From NCBI RefSeq assembly GCF_003385555.1, contig NZ_QOHR01000011.1, positions 21,045 through 74,849 of the forward strand: a DNA stretch of 53,805 nucleotides, written 5' to 3'. Positions within the stretch are counted from its first letter, which is position 1. Each line of letters begins with the position of its first letter. The translations under genes were made by a program, and so were the position numbers. Source of the stretch: Rhodosalinus sediminis. GTDB taxonomy: Bacteria; Pseudomonadota; Alphaproteobacteria; Rhodobacterales; Rhodobacteraceae. Below are positions 1 through 7,637 of this stretch, in pieces. The notes under the pieces were generated by a model, which saw nothing but the letters and a program-made list of their open reading frames with translations, made no database searches and was not told the DNA's origin.

Positions 1-845
1 AACTCGCGCAGGCGCGGGTTCACGTCGGTGCCGCGCTCGTAGACGTCGAGCCCCGCGCCGGCGAGTTCGCCCGCGCGCAGCATCCGGGTCAGCGCGTTCT
101 CGTCGATCACCTCCCCGCGCGAGGTGTTCACGATCACCGCTTCGGGCTTCATCAGCTTCAGCCGGCGCGCGTTGACGAGATGGAAGGTCGAGGGCGTGTG
201 CGGGCAGTTGATCGAGAGGATGTCCACCCGCGCGAGCATCTGGTCGAGGCTCTCCCAGTAGCGCGCGCCGAGGTCGGCCTCGGTTTCGGGGCGCAGGCGG
301 CGGCGGTTGTGGTAGTGCACCTCGCAGTCGAAGGCCGCGGCGCGGCGCGCCACCGCCTGACCGATGCGGCCCATCCCGAGGATGCCGAGGCGGCGCCCGG
401 CGAGCCGCCCGCCGAGAAATGCGGTGGGCGCCCAGCCGTCCCATTCGCCCGCCTGCATGGTGGCGAGGCCCTCGGGGATGCGGCGCGTGACGGCGAGGAT
501 CAGCGCCATGGTCATGTCGGCGGTGTCCTCGGTCACGACGCCGGGCGTGTTCGAGACGAGGACGCCGCGCGAGCGCGCCGTCTCGACGTCGATGTGATCG
601 ACCCCGGCGCCGTAGTTGGCGATCAGCCGCAGCCGCTCGCCCGCCTGCCCGATGAGGCCCGCGTCGATGCGGTCGGTGATGGTGGGCACGAGGACGTCGG
701 CCTCGCGCATCGCGGCGGCGAGCGCCTCGCGGCTCATCGGCGTGTCGTCCTGGCGCAGGCGCACGTCGAAGAGCTCGCCCATGCGGGCTTCCACCTGCGC
801 GGGCAGGCGTCGCGTCACGACCACAGTCGGGCGCTCGGGTGCCAT
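1..845 (-). CDS. D-2-hydroxyacid dehydrogenase (glyoxylate/hydroxypyruvate reductase type), partial
   Basis: This gene runs off the left edge, so the C-terminus is missing; about 281 residues of an expected 320-330 are present. I translated it from the ATG at 843-845. The family reduces 2-oxoacids such as glyoxylate or hydroxypyruvate with NAD(P)H in the cytoplasm. Visible marks are the substrate-domain sequence NYGAGVDHID, the Rossmann loop LGILGMGRIGQAVARR and the catalytic-arginine motif VNTSRGEVIDE. The later catalytic Glu and His would fall at the edge of or beyond the window. It is transcribed away from the SH3-domain gene at 957, with about 110 bp between them. The family call is firm; the exact substrate cannot be read from the sequence. 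Confidence 0.9.
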   Translation of the reverse strand, partial: MAPERPTVVVTRRLPAQVEARMGELFDVRLRQDDTPMSREALAAAMREADVLVPTITDRIDAGLIGQAGERLRLIANYGAGVDHIDVETARSRGVLVSNTPGVVTEDTADMTMALILAVTRRIPEGLATMQAGEWDGWAPTAFLGGRLAGRRLGILGMGRIGQAVARRAAAFDCEVHYHNRRRLRPETEADLGARYWESLDQMLARVDILSINCPHTPSTFHLVNARRLKLMKPEAVIVNTSRGEVIDENALTRMLRAGELAGAGLDVYERGTDVNPRLRE

Positions 846-956
846 GTGGGTCCTCCTCCTGCTTCCCTCTCCGGGGCGGTGGTGGCACAGTGCCGCGCGA
901 GAGGCCGGGGCACAAGAACCCCGCCCGACGAAAGCGCATCCGAGGCTGTCGAGACA

Positions 957-1463
957 GTGACCTTCTTCCGCCGCATCCTGTGCCGGGCCGGGCTGGCGCT
1001 GGCCCTCGCGACCGCCGCCGCGGCCGCGGCCGAGGAGCGGGGCCCGGTCACCAATCTGCCCCTGCCGCGCTACGTCTCGCTCAAGGCGTCGGAGGCCAAC
1101 GTGCGGCGCGGGCCGTCGCTGACGCATCGCATCGACTGGGTCTTCGTGCGCCGCAACCTGCCGCTGCGGATCACGGCCGAGCACGGGCACTGGCGGCGCG
1201 TGCAGGACCGCGACGGCGCGGGCGGCTGGGTGCATTACTCGCTCCTGTCCGGCGTGCGCACCGTCGTGGTCGAGGAAGAGCGCGTCGCGCTCCGCGCCCG
1301 GCCCGAGGAGGGCGCACCGGCGATCGCGGAGCTCGAGGCGGGCGTGATCGCGCGCCTCGGCGCCTGCCGCCCCGACTGGTGCCGGCTGACGGCGGGCGGC
1401 TACCGGGGCTGGGCGCGCAAGGCCGGTCTCTGGGGCGTGGCGCCGGACGAGCTGCGCGACTGA
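957..1463 (+). CDS. Exported SH3-domain protein
   Basis: A protein of 168 residues starting at a GTG (957-959). No ATG lies near the N-terminal hydrophobic segment, and a longer upstream reading frame overlaps the divergent dehydrogenase. The first 25 residues (TFFRRILCRAGLALALATAAAAAAEE) form a signal peptide with a positively charged start and an alanine-rich core. The rest holds two bacterial SH3-like repeats: one with ANVRRGPSLTHRIDWVF and HWRRVQD..GGWVHYSLL, and a second with VALRARPEEGAPAIAELE and WCRLTAGGYRGWARK. Such proteins are exported and usually bind cell-wall peptides. No enzyme domain is present. A short gap and no obvious terminator separate it from the Pho-controlled operon downstream. 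Confidence 0.75.
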   Translation: MTFFRRILCRAGLALALATAAAAAAEERGPVTNLPLPRYVSLKASEANVRRGPSLTHRIDWVFVRRNLPLRITAEHGHWRRVQDRDGAGGWVHYSLLSGVRTVVVEEERVALRARPEEGAPAIAELEAGVIARLGACRPDWCRLTAGGYRGWARKAGLWGVAPDELRD

Positions 1464-1516
1464 CGGCGCGGGTTTGCGCGATTATCGTAAAGTCATGCTC
1501 GCGCGCTTTCGTTCGC

Positions 1517-1545
1517 CCGTCATATAACGTTCATCCGACTGTCAT
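1517..1545 (+). promoter_or_regulatory. Pho box (three 7-bp direct repeats) upstream of ugpB
   Basis: Three direct repeats CCGTCAT, CGTTCAT and CTGTCAT start at 1517, 1528 and 1539. Each is spaced exactly 11 bp from the next with 4-bp AT-containing spacers, which is the classic PhoB binding arrangement. The array ends 93 bp before the ugpB start codon, leaving room for a -10 element and a leader. Ugp transporters are known PhoB targets in several proteobacteria, so this predicts induction under phosphate starvation. Confidence 0.8.
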
Positions 1546-1638
1546 GGAGGAGGGCTAGGCGCCGCGTTACGGACCGCGCCCGACGGCGCGACGCTGAACC
1601 GCAGATGCCCGCGGCGCCGCGGGCCGAGGGAGAGACGC

Positions 1639-2955
1639 ATGCAGACCAAGACGATTCTCGCGGCCGCTCTGATGAGCAGCACGGCCGTCACACCGGTCGT
1701 CGCGCAGGAGCGCACGCAGGTGAACTTCTGGCACGCGATGGGCGGCCAGCTGGGCGAGATCACCGACGGCTTCGCCGAGGAGTTCAACGCCCGGCAGGAT
1801 GCCTGCCAGATCAACTCGATCTACAAGGGCAACTACACCGAGACGATGACGCAGGCGATCGCCGCCTTCCGCGCCGGCGAGCAGCCGCACATCGTGCAGG
1901 TCTTCGAGGTGGGCACCGCCACCATGATGGCCGCGGAGGACAACGGCGCCGTCTACCCGGTCCACCAGCTGATGGAGGACGCGGGCGTCGCCTTCGACGA
2001 GAGCGATTACCTGCCGGCGGTGATCTCGTATTACACCGACACCGACGGCAACCTGCTCTCGCTGCCCTTCAACAGCTCGACCCCGGTGATGTGGTACAAC
2101 GCCACCGCCTTCGAGGAGGCCGGCGTCGAGGTGCCGACCACCTGGGACGAAGTGGTCGAGGCCGCGCGCGCGCTCAAGGCGAACGGCGTCGAAGCGCCCT
2201 TCGGCTTCGGCTGGCAGAGCTGGACGCAGATCGAGACCTTCTCGGCCTGGCACGACCTGCCGCTCGGCACCGAGGAGAACGGCTTCGCCGGGCTCGAGGC
2301 CGAGTTCACCTTCAACAACGACGCCGTCGAGACCCACATCGCGCGCATCGCCGAGATGGGCGAGGAGGGCCTCTTCTCGTACGGCGGGCGCCGGGGCGAC
2401 TCGCGGTCCATGTTCGTGAACGGCGATACCGCGATGTGGATCAACTCCTCGGCCTACTACGGCGGCTTCGCCTCCGACATCGAGGACTTCGAGTTCGGTC
2501 AGGCCATGCTGCCGCTCGACACCGACCTCGCCGAGGAACCGCAGAACTCGATCATCGGCGGCGCGACGCTCTGGGTGCTGCAGGGCCACGAGAGCCCCGA
2601 GTACACCTGCACGGCGGAGTTCTTCTCCTTCCTCTCCGAGCCCGAGCAGCAGGCGATGTGGCATCAGGAAACGGGCTACGTCCCGATCACCACCGCCGCC
2701 TACGAACTCAGCCAGGAGCAGGGCTTCTACGAGGAGGCGCCGGGCACCGACACCGCGATCAAGCAGCTGTCGCTGAACGAGCCGACGCCCAACTCCAAGG
2801 GCCTGCGTTTCGGCAACTTCGTGCAGATCCGCGACATCATCAACGAGGAGCTCGAGGCGGTCTGGTCCGGCGACAAGTCGGCCGAGGAGGCGCTCGACGC
2901 CGCGGTCGAGCGCGGCAACGACCTTCTGCGCCGCTTCGAAGCGTCCAACAGCTGA
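1639..2955 (+). CDS. ugpB: Periplasmic glycerol-3-phosphate-type binding protein of ABC importer
   Basis: The product has 438 residues and belongs to family 1 extracellular solute-binding proteins. It begins with a signal peptide ending near VVAQ/ERTQ. The start VNFWHAMGG, the LPFNSSTPVMWYN segment and the GGATLWVL stretch are characteristic of UgpB. The protein captures sn-glycerol-3-phosphate or glycerophosphodiesters in the periplasm and hands them to UgpAE. It is the first gene of a four-gene operon (binding protein, two permeases, ATPase) behind a Pho box at 1517-1545, which supports a phosphate-scavenging role over sugar import. An inverted repeat follows the stop codon before ugpA. A related sugar substrate cannot be excluded from sequence alone. 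Confidence 0.9.
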   Translation: MQTKTILAAALMSSTAVTPVVAQERTQVNFWHAMGGQLGEITDGFAEEFNARQDACQINSIYKGNYTETMTQAIAAFRAGEQPHIVQVFEVGTATMMAAEDNGAVYPVHQLMEDAGVAFDESDYLPAVISYYTDTDGNLLSLPFNSSTPVMWYNATAFEEAGVEVPTTWDEVVEAARALKANGVEAPFGFGWQSWTQIETFSAWHDLPLGTEENGFAGLEAEFTFNNDAVETHIARIAEMGEEGLFSYGGRRGDSRSMFVNGDTAMWINSSAYYGGFASDIEDFEFGQAMLPLDTDLAEEPQNSIIGGATLWVLQGHESPEYTCTAEFFSFLSEPEQQAMWHQETGYVPITTAAYELSQEQGFYEEAPGTDTAIKQLSLNEPTPNSKGLRFGNFVQIRDIINEELEAVWSGDKSAEEALDAAVERGNDLLRRFEASNS

Positions 2956-2971
2956 TCTCGTGACACGTCCC

Positions 2972-2998
2972 GGCCCGGCCCCCGCGCGGGGCCGGGCC
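2972..2998 (+). other. GC-rich hairpin between ugpB and ugpA
   Basis: An 11-bp perfect inverted repeat (2972-2982 with 2988-2998) with a 5-nt loop lies between the first two ugp genes. It has no T-run. I infer a partial terminator or mRNA-stabilising stem-loop that would let the binding protein be made in excess over the membrane subunits, as is common in ABC importer operons. Confidence 0.6.
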
Positions 2999-3017
2999 AT
3001 CCTTTCGCGGAGCCCTC

Positions 3018-3896
3018 ATGAAGCGCGTCGTCTTCCGGTCCAGGTGGCTGCCCTATGCGCTGCTCGCGCCGCAGATCGCGGTCACGCTGATCTTCTTCTT
3101 CTGGCCGGCGCTGCGCGCAATCGAGAGCTCCTTCTTCATCGAGGACGCCTTCGGCTTCGCGCGCGAGTTCGTGGCCTTCGAGAATTACGCGCGCCTCTTC
3201 GCCGACGCGGGCTATCTCAAGAGCTTCCGCACGACGCTGATCTTCGGCGTGGGCGTCACCGCGCTCGCCATGTCGATCGCGCTCGCCCTCGCGGTGGCCG
3301 CGAACCGGGTGCTGCAGGCGACGACGCTCTACCGCACGCTCATCATCTGGCCCTACGCGGTGGCGCCGGCGCTCGCCGGGGTGATCTGGTTCTTCCTGAT
3401 GAACCCCTCGCTCGGGATCGTGGCCTACTGGCTCGATCTCCTGGGCTACGACTGGAACCACTACCAGAACGGCGATCAGGCGCTTCTGATGGTGATCGTC
3501 GCCGCGGCCTGGAAGCAGATCAGCTACAATTTCCTCTTCTTCCTCGCGGGCCTGCAGTCGATCCCGAAATCCATGATGGAGGCGGCGGCGATCGACCGCG
3601 CCGGGCCGTGGCGGCGCTTCTGGACGATCACCTTTCCGCTCCTGTCGCCGACGACCTTCTTCCTGCTGGTGATCAACTTCGTCTACGCCTTCTTCGAGAC
3701 CTTCGCGCTGATCCACGCCACGACGAGCGGGGGGCCGTCGGATTCGACCTCCATCCTCGTCTTCCGCGTCTATCAGACGGGCTTCGTGGGGCAGGACTAC
3801 GGCAGCTCCGCCGCGCAGTCGGTGATCCTGATGGCGCTCGTGATCGGGCTCACGGTGATCCAGTTCCGCTACGTCGAACGCCGGGTGAATTACTGA
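3018..3896 (+). CDS. ugpA: Glycerol-3-phosphate-type ABC transporter permease
   Basis: A 292-residue inner-membrane protein of the MalF/UgpA class with about six hydrophobic segments, the first near residues 13-33 (LPYALLAPQIAVTLIFFFWP). The cytoplasmic EAA loop that docks on the ATPase reads MMEAAAIDRAGPWRRFWTI around residue 190. It pairs with UgpE to form the translocation channel. Its TGA stop shares one base with the ATG of ugpE, so the two permeases are translationally coupled. A hairpin separates it from ugpB. Confidence 0.92.
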   Translation: MKRVVFRSRWLPYALLAPQIAVTLIFFFWPALRAIESSFFIEDAFGFAREFVAFENYARLFADAGYLKSFRTTLIFGVGVTALAMSIALALAVAANRVLQATTLYRTLIIWPYAVAPALAGVIWFFLMNPSLGIVAYWLDLLGYDWNHYQNGDQALLMVIVAAAWKQISYNFLFFLAGLQSIPKSMMEAAAIDRAGPWRRFWTITFPLLSPTTFFLLVINFVYAFFETFALIHATTSGGPSDSTSILVFRVYQTGFVGQDYGSSAAQSVILMALVIGLTVIQFRYVERRVNY

Positions 3897-4744
3897 TGGT
3901 CGAGAACCGCCCCCTAGCCACCTTCGTCACGCATGCGGTGCTGATCGCGGGCGTGGTCTTCCTCTGCTTTCCGGTCTGGATGGCGCTCGTCGCCTCGACC
4001 CACGGGCCGGAGGCGCTCTCGAAGGCGCCGATCCCGCTCTGGTTCGGCGATCAGGGCTGGCAGAACTACCGCGACCTGCTGACCACCGGCCTGCCGGAGG
4101 CGGGCGGCGTGCCCGTGGGGCTGATGATGCTCAACAGCCTGATCATGGCGCTCGGCATCACCATCGGAAAGATCGCCATCTCGCTCATCGCGGCCTATGC
4201 GATCGTTTATTTCCGCTTCCCGTTCCGCATGGGCTTCTTCTGGATGATCTTCATCACGCTCATGCTGCCGGTGGAGGTGCGCATCCTGCCCACCTTCGAC
4301 GTGATCACCCGGCTCGACATGCTCAACACCTATCACGGGCTGATCATCCCGCTCATCGCCTCGGCGACGGCGACCTTCCTCTTCCGGCAGTTCTTCCTGA
4401 CGATCCCGGACGAGCTGGTGGAGGCCGCGCGCATCGACGGGGCGGGGCCGCTGAAGTTCTTCCGCGACATCCTGCTGCCGCTCTCGCGGACGAACATCGC
4501 GGCGCTCTTCATCATCCTCTTCATCTACGGCTGGAACCAGTATCTCTGGCCGCTCATCGTGACGACGGAGGAAAACCTCTACACCGTCGTCATGGGAATT
4601 CAGCGCATGGCCAACTCGGGCGAGTCGCTGCCGGTCTGGCACTACATCATGGGGACCGCGATGCTCGCGCTGATCCCGCCGGTGGTGGTGGTGCTGGCCA
4701 TGCAGCGGCTCTTCGTGAAGGGCCTCGTCGAAAGCGAGAAGTGA
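3896..4744 (+). CDS. ugpE: Glycerol-3-phosphate-type ABC transporter permease
   Basis: A 282-residue MalG/UgpE-class permease. I chose the ATG at 3896, which overlaps the ugpA stop by one base; an open frame reaching further upstream is only an extension with no membrane-protein character. It shows an N-terminal membrane span ([18 protein letters not shown]), several further spans and the EAA loop [18 protein letters not shown] near residue 180. With UgpA it forms the channel. The ATPase gene starts 4 bp after its stop, so the operon is tightly packed. Confidence 0.92.
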   Translation: MVENRPLATFVTHAVLIAGVVFLCFPVWMALVASTHGPEALSKAPIPLWFGDQGWQNYRDLLTTGLPEAGGVPVGLMMLNSLIMALGITIGKIAISLIAAYAIVYFRFPFRMGFFWMIFITLMLPVEVRILPTFDVITRLDMLNTYHGLIIPLIASATATFLFRQFFLTIPDELVEAARIDGAGPLKFFRDILLPLSRTNIAALFIILFIYGWNQYLWPLIVTTEENLYTVVMGIQRMANSGESLPVWHYIMGTAMLALIPPVVVVLAMQRLFVKGLVESEK

Positions 4745-4748
4745 GACC

Positions 4749-5852
4749 ATGGCGACAGTTGACCTCGAGGGCCTGGGCAAGAGCTATCAGGGCGGCGTGC
4801 GCGCCGTCGAAGGCGTGGACCTCTCCATCGCCGACGGCGAGTTCATCGTGCTCGTCGGCCCCTCGGGCTGCGGCAAGTCCACGATCCTGCGCATGATCGC
4901 CGGGCTCGAGACCGTGAGCGACGGCGAGGTGCGGATCGGCGGCGCGGTGGTCAACCGGCTCGAGCCGGGCGAGCGCGACATCGCCATGGTGTTTCAGAAC
5001 TACGCGCTCTACCCGCACATGAGCGTGCGCGCCAACATGGCCTACGGGCTGAAGAACCAGGGCACGCCGAAGGACGAGATCGCGCGCCGCATCGCGGAGG
5101 CCGCGCGGACGCTGCAGCTCGAGGCCTACCTCGACCGCAAGCCGCGCCAGCTGTCGGGCGGGCAGCGCCAGCGCGTCGCCATGGGCCGCGCCATCGTGCG
5201 CGACCCGAAGGCCTTCCTCTTCGACGAGCCGCTCTCGAACCTTGACGCCAAGCTCCGCTCGGAGCTGCGCACCGAGATCAAGTCGCTGCACCGCCGCCTC
5301 GGCGCGACCTTCATCTACGTCACCCACGACCAGGTGGAGGCGATGTCGCTCGCCGACCGGATCGTGCTGATGAACGGCGGCCGGATCGAGCAGATCGGCA
5401 CGCCGATGGACCTCTACGCCCGGCCCGCGAGCCGCTTCGTCGCCGAGTTCATCGGCACGCCGCCGATGAACATCCTGCCCGCCGAGAGCCCGGCGGGCCG
5501 TGCGCTCGCCGCGGGCGCGCGCCTGCCCGCGGGCACCGAATGGCTCGGCGTGCGGCCCGAGGCGCTGGCGCCCGCGCGCACGGGCGGCCTCACGGGGCAG
5601 GCGGGCCTGATCGAGGCGCTCGGCGCCGACATGCTCGTGCACCTGATCGCCGAGGGCCACGACCACCCGGTCGTCCTGCGGCTGCACGGCGCGGCGGAGG
5701 TGCGCGAGGGCGAGCGCCTGACCGTCGCGCCCGAGCCCGGCAGCCTGCGCGCCTTCGACGGGGAGGGCCGCGCCCTCGCCGCGGCCAAGACGTTTGCGAA
5801 ACGTCTTGGCGCTCAGCCCCGGGCGGTGTCCTGCGGGCGGCCGGCGACGTAG
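4749..5852 (+). CDS. ugpC: ABC importer ATPase (UgpC/MalK class)
   Basis: A cytoplasmic ATPase of 367 residues that drives the UgpAE channel. It shows Walker [13 protein letters not shown] near residue 40, the Q-loop [14 protein letters not shown], the signature [15 protein letters not shown], Walker [12 protein letters not shown] and the H-switch VTHDQ. A C-terminal TOBE-type regulatory region follows (WLGVRPEAL). The last 20 or so residues ([18 protein letters not shown]) look unlike family tails, which tend to end near [11 protein letters not shown]. They are encoded by a perfect palindrome at 5785-5809 and by the 3' end of the convergent guaD gene. A stop codon may have been lost ahead of the palindrome. 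Confidence 0.92.
   Translation: MATVDLEGLGKSYQGGVRAVEGVDLSIADGEFIVLVGPSGCGKSTILRMIAGLETVSDGEVRIGGAVVNRLEPGERDIAMVFQNYALYPHMSVRANMAYGLKNQGTPKDEIARRIAEAARTLQLEAYLDRKPRQLSGGQRQRVAMGRAIVRDPKAFLFDEPLSNLDAKLRSELRTEIKSLHRRLGATFIYVTHDQVEAMSLADRIVLMNGGRIEQIGTPMDLYARPASRFVAEFIGTPPMNILPAESPAGRALAAGARLPAGTEWLGVRPEALAPARTGGLTGQAGLIEALGADMLVHLIAEGHDHPVVLRLHGAAEVREGERLTVAPEPGSLRAFDGEGRALAAAKTFAKRLGAQPRAVSCGRPAT
5785..5809. terminator. Perfect palindrome between convergent ugpC and guaD
   Basis: An 11-bp stem (CCAAGACGTTT and its complement) with a 3-nt GCG loop forms a perfect 25-bp palindrome. It sits 3 bp beyond the guaD stop on the minus strand and inside the last codons of ugpC. Its AC/GT-rich inner part contrasts with the GC-rich surroundings. 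I infer a bidirectional transcription terminator, although no long T-run follows. Confidence 0.6.
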
Positions 5853-7114
5853 GTCGCGGCGACCGCGTCGCGCCCGCCCATCACCTGCAGCACGAAGAGC
5901 TCCTCGGCGAGCGTCTCGGCGCGGTCCATCCTGAGCCGCATCGCCGGCGTGGCGCGTGCGTCGAGCACCACGAGGTCGGCCTCGTAGTCCGGCGCGAGCC
6001 GCCCGATCCGGTCGGCGAGGCCCATGGCCTCCGCGTTGCCGCGCGTCGCCCAGTGGAACGCCTCGAAGGGATGCAGCCGCTCGCCGCGCAGCGCGAGCGC
6101 CTTGTAGCCCTCGGCGAGCGTGTCGAGCATCGACCAGCTCGTGCCGCCGCCGATGTCCGTGGCGATCGCCGTGGTCACGCCTGCGCCCTGGAGCCCCTGC
6201 CGGTCGAAGAGACCCGAGCCCAGAAAGAGGTTCGACGTCGGGCAGAAGACCGCGCGGCTTTCGCTCTCGGCGATGCGTGCCACCTCGCGCGCGGAGAGGT
6301 GCAGGCAGTGCCCGAAGAGCATCTGCGGACCCAGAAGCCCCGCCCGGTCGTAGGTGTCGAGATAATCGCGCGCCTCGGGGAAGAGGCGCGCGACCGCCGC
6401 GATCTCGGCGTGGTTTTCCGCGATATGCGTCTGCCGGTGGCAGCCGGGGTGCTCGGCCGCGAGCGCGCCCGCCGCGGCCAGTTGTTCGGCCGAGGAGGTC
6501 ACCGAGAAGCGCGGCGAGATCGCGTAGCCGAGCCGCCCGCGCCCGTGCCAGCGCGCGATGAGCGCCGCGCTGTCGTCGTAGGCCGCCTGCGCCGTGTCGC
6601 GCACGCCCTCGGGGCAGTTGCGGTCCATCATCACCTTGCCTGCGACGAGGCGCATGTCCCGCCGCGCGGCCTCTTGGAAGAGCGCCTCGGCCGAGGCCGC
6701 GTGTGCGGAGCAATAGACCGCGGCGGTGGTCGTCCCGTGCTCCACCAGCCGGTCGAGGAAGGGCCCGGCCATCGCGCGGGCGTGCGCCGGGTCGGCGAAG
6801 GCGGCCTCGGCCGGGAAGGTGTAGCGCTCCAGCCAGTCGAGCAGCTCCGCGCCCCAGGAGGCGACCACCTGAAGCTGCGGGAAATGGATGTGCGGATCGA
6901 CGAAGCCCGGCAGGATCAGGTGCGGGCGGTGGTCGATGACCTCCGCCTCGGGCGCCGCACTCCGCACCGCGGCGAAATCGCCCGCGGCGGCGATGCGCCC
7001 GCCCCGGAGCAGGAGCCCGCCGTCGGCCTCGTAATCGAGCGCGCCCGCGTCCTCCGGCCCCTCGGGGCGCCGGCGGAAGCTCAGGAGCCGCCCGCGCAGC
7101 AGCCGCTCAGCCAT
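5813..7114 (-). CDS. guaD: Guanine deaminase
   Basis: A 433-residue amidohydrolase that converts guanine to xanthine in purine salvage or degradation. The metal-binding HxH lies at residues 75 and 77 in [12 protein letters not shown]. Further ligands are the His of QTHIAEN, the His of FGHCLHLS and the Asp of ATDIGGGTS. The [11 protein letters not shown] motif is diagnostic of guanine deaminases. The ATG at 7112-7114 overlaps the 3' end of the thioesterase gene by 8 bp, so the two are probably co-transcribed. Its 3' end overlaps ugpC by about 40 bp on the opposite strand. No xanthine dehydrogenase genes are in the window. Confidence 0.92.
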   Translation of the reverse strand: MAERLLRGRLLSFRRRPEGPEDAGALDYEADGGLLLRGGRIAAAGDFAAVRSAAPEAEVIDHRPHLILPGFVDPHIHFPQLQVVASWGAELLDWLERYTFPAEAAFADPAHARAMAGPFLDRLVEHGTTTAAVYCSAHAASAEALFQEAARRDMRLVAGKVMMDRNCPEGVRDTAQAAYDDSAALIARWHGRGRLGYAISPRFSVTSSAEQLAAAGALAAEHPGCHRQTHIAENHAEIAAVARLFPEARDYLDTYDRAGLLGPQMLFGHCLHLSAREVARIAESESRAVFCPTSNLFLGSGLFDRQGLQGAGVTTAIATDIGGGTSWSMLDTLAEGYKALALRGERLHPFEAFHWATRGNAEAMGLADRIGRLAPDYEADLVVLDARATPAMRLRMDRAETLAEELFVLQVMGGRDAVAATYVAGRPQDTARG

Positions 7115-7505
7115 CGAGATACCGGAAGACGCCCGTGGCCGAGGCCAGAAGCACGCCGTCCTGGTCGTGCACCTCGCCCGCGGCGTAGAAGATGCGCCGC
7201 CCGCCGCCCGTCTTGCGCGCCTCCGCGACGAGGCGCCGGCCCGACGAGCGGCCTTGGTAGTTCACCGTGAGCGAGAGCGTCAGCGCCAGTTGCCGGCGCT
7301 CCGGATCGCCCGTCCAGCAGCCGGCGTAGCCCATCGCCGTGTCGAGGAGCGTCGCGTGCACGCCCCCGTGCAGCGCGCCGTGCCGGTTGGCGAGATGCGC
7401 CGCCACGGGCTGCGCGACGCGCGCGTAGCCCTCGCGCCAGTCGGCGATCTCGAAGCCGAGATGCGCCTGGAACGGGTAGGGGCCCTCGCGGAGCGTCTCA
7501 TCCAT
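7107..7505 (-). CDS. PaaI-type hot-dog thioesterase
   Basis: A 132-residue protein of the hot-dog fold, PaaI/YbgC-like. The motif HGALHGGVHATLLDTAMGYA carries the conserved HGG and the catalytic acidic position; LTLSLTVNYQGRSSGRRLVAEA and GEVHDQDGVLLASATGVFR complete the fold. I prefer the ATG at 7503-7505, because a GAGG sequence lies 7 bp upstream. The GTG two codons earlier would sit directly on that ribosome-binding site. These enzymes hydrolyse acyl- or aryl-CoA thioesters in the cytoplasm. It lies between the acyl-CoA ligase and guaD genes; the acyl-CoA ligase neighbour suggests a CoA-thioester substrate, but which one cannot be told. Confidence 0.85.
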   Translation of the reverse strand: MDETLREGPYPFQAHLGFEIADWREGYARVAQPVAAHLANRHGALHGGVHATLLDTAMGYAGCWTGDPERRQLALTLSLTVNYQGRSSGRRLVAEARKTGGGRRIFYAAGEVHDQDGVLLASATGVFRYLDG

Positions 7506-7637
7506 GGTCACGCCTCGTCTCGCAGTGCATCGGTGCGGGCCTCCCTTTCGCGCGCGCAGTCGGCGCCAGCCTCCCCTCGTAGCGCATGCGCCCCGCGCGC
7601 GACAGGGTGCGTCGCGCGCGGCCCATGCGCCGCGCCG

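Noticed and set aside
180-956. Long upstream extension of the SH3-domain reading frame
   Set aside because: It is antisense to the clearly coding dehydrogenase; the signal peptide begins only at the GTG at 957.
1567-3000. A 477-codon open frame antisense to ugpB
   Set aside because: High-GC shadow frame: Arg/His/Val-rich, no domain, and fully antisense to a well-supported gene.
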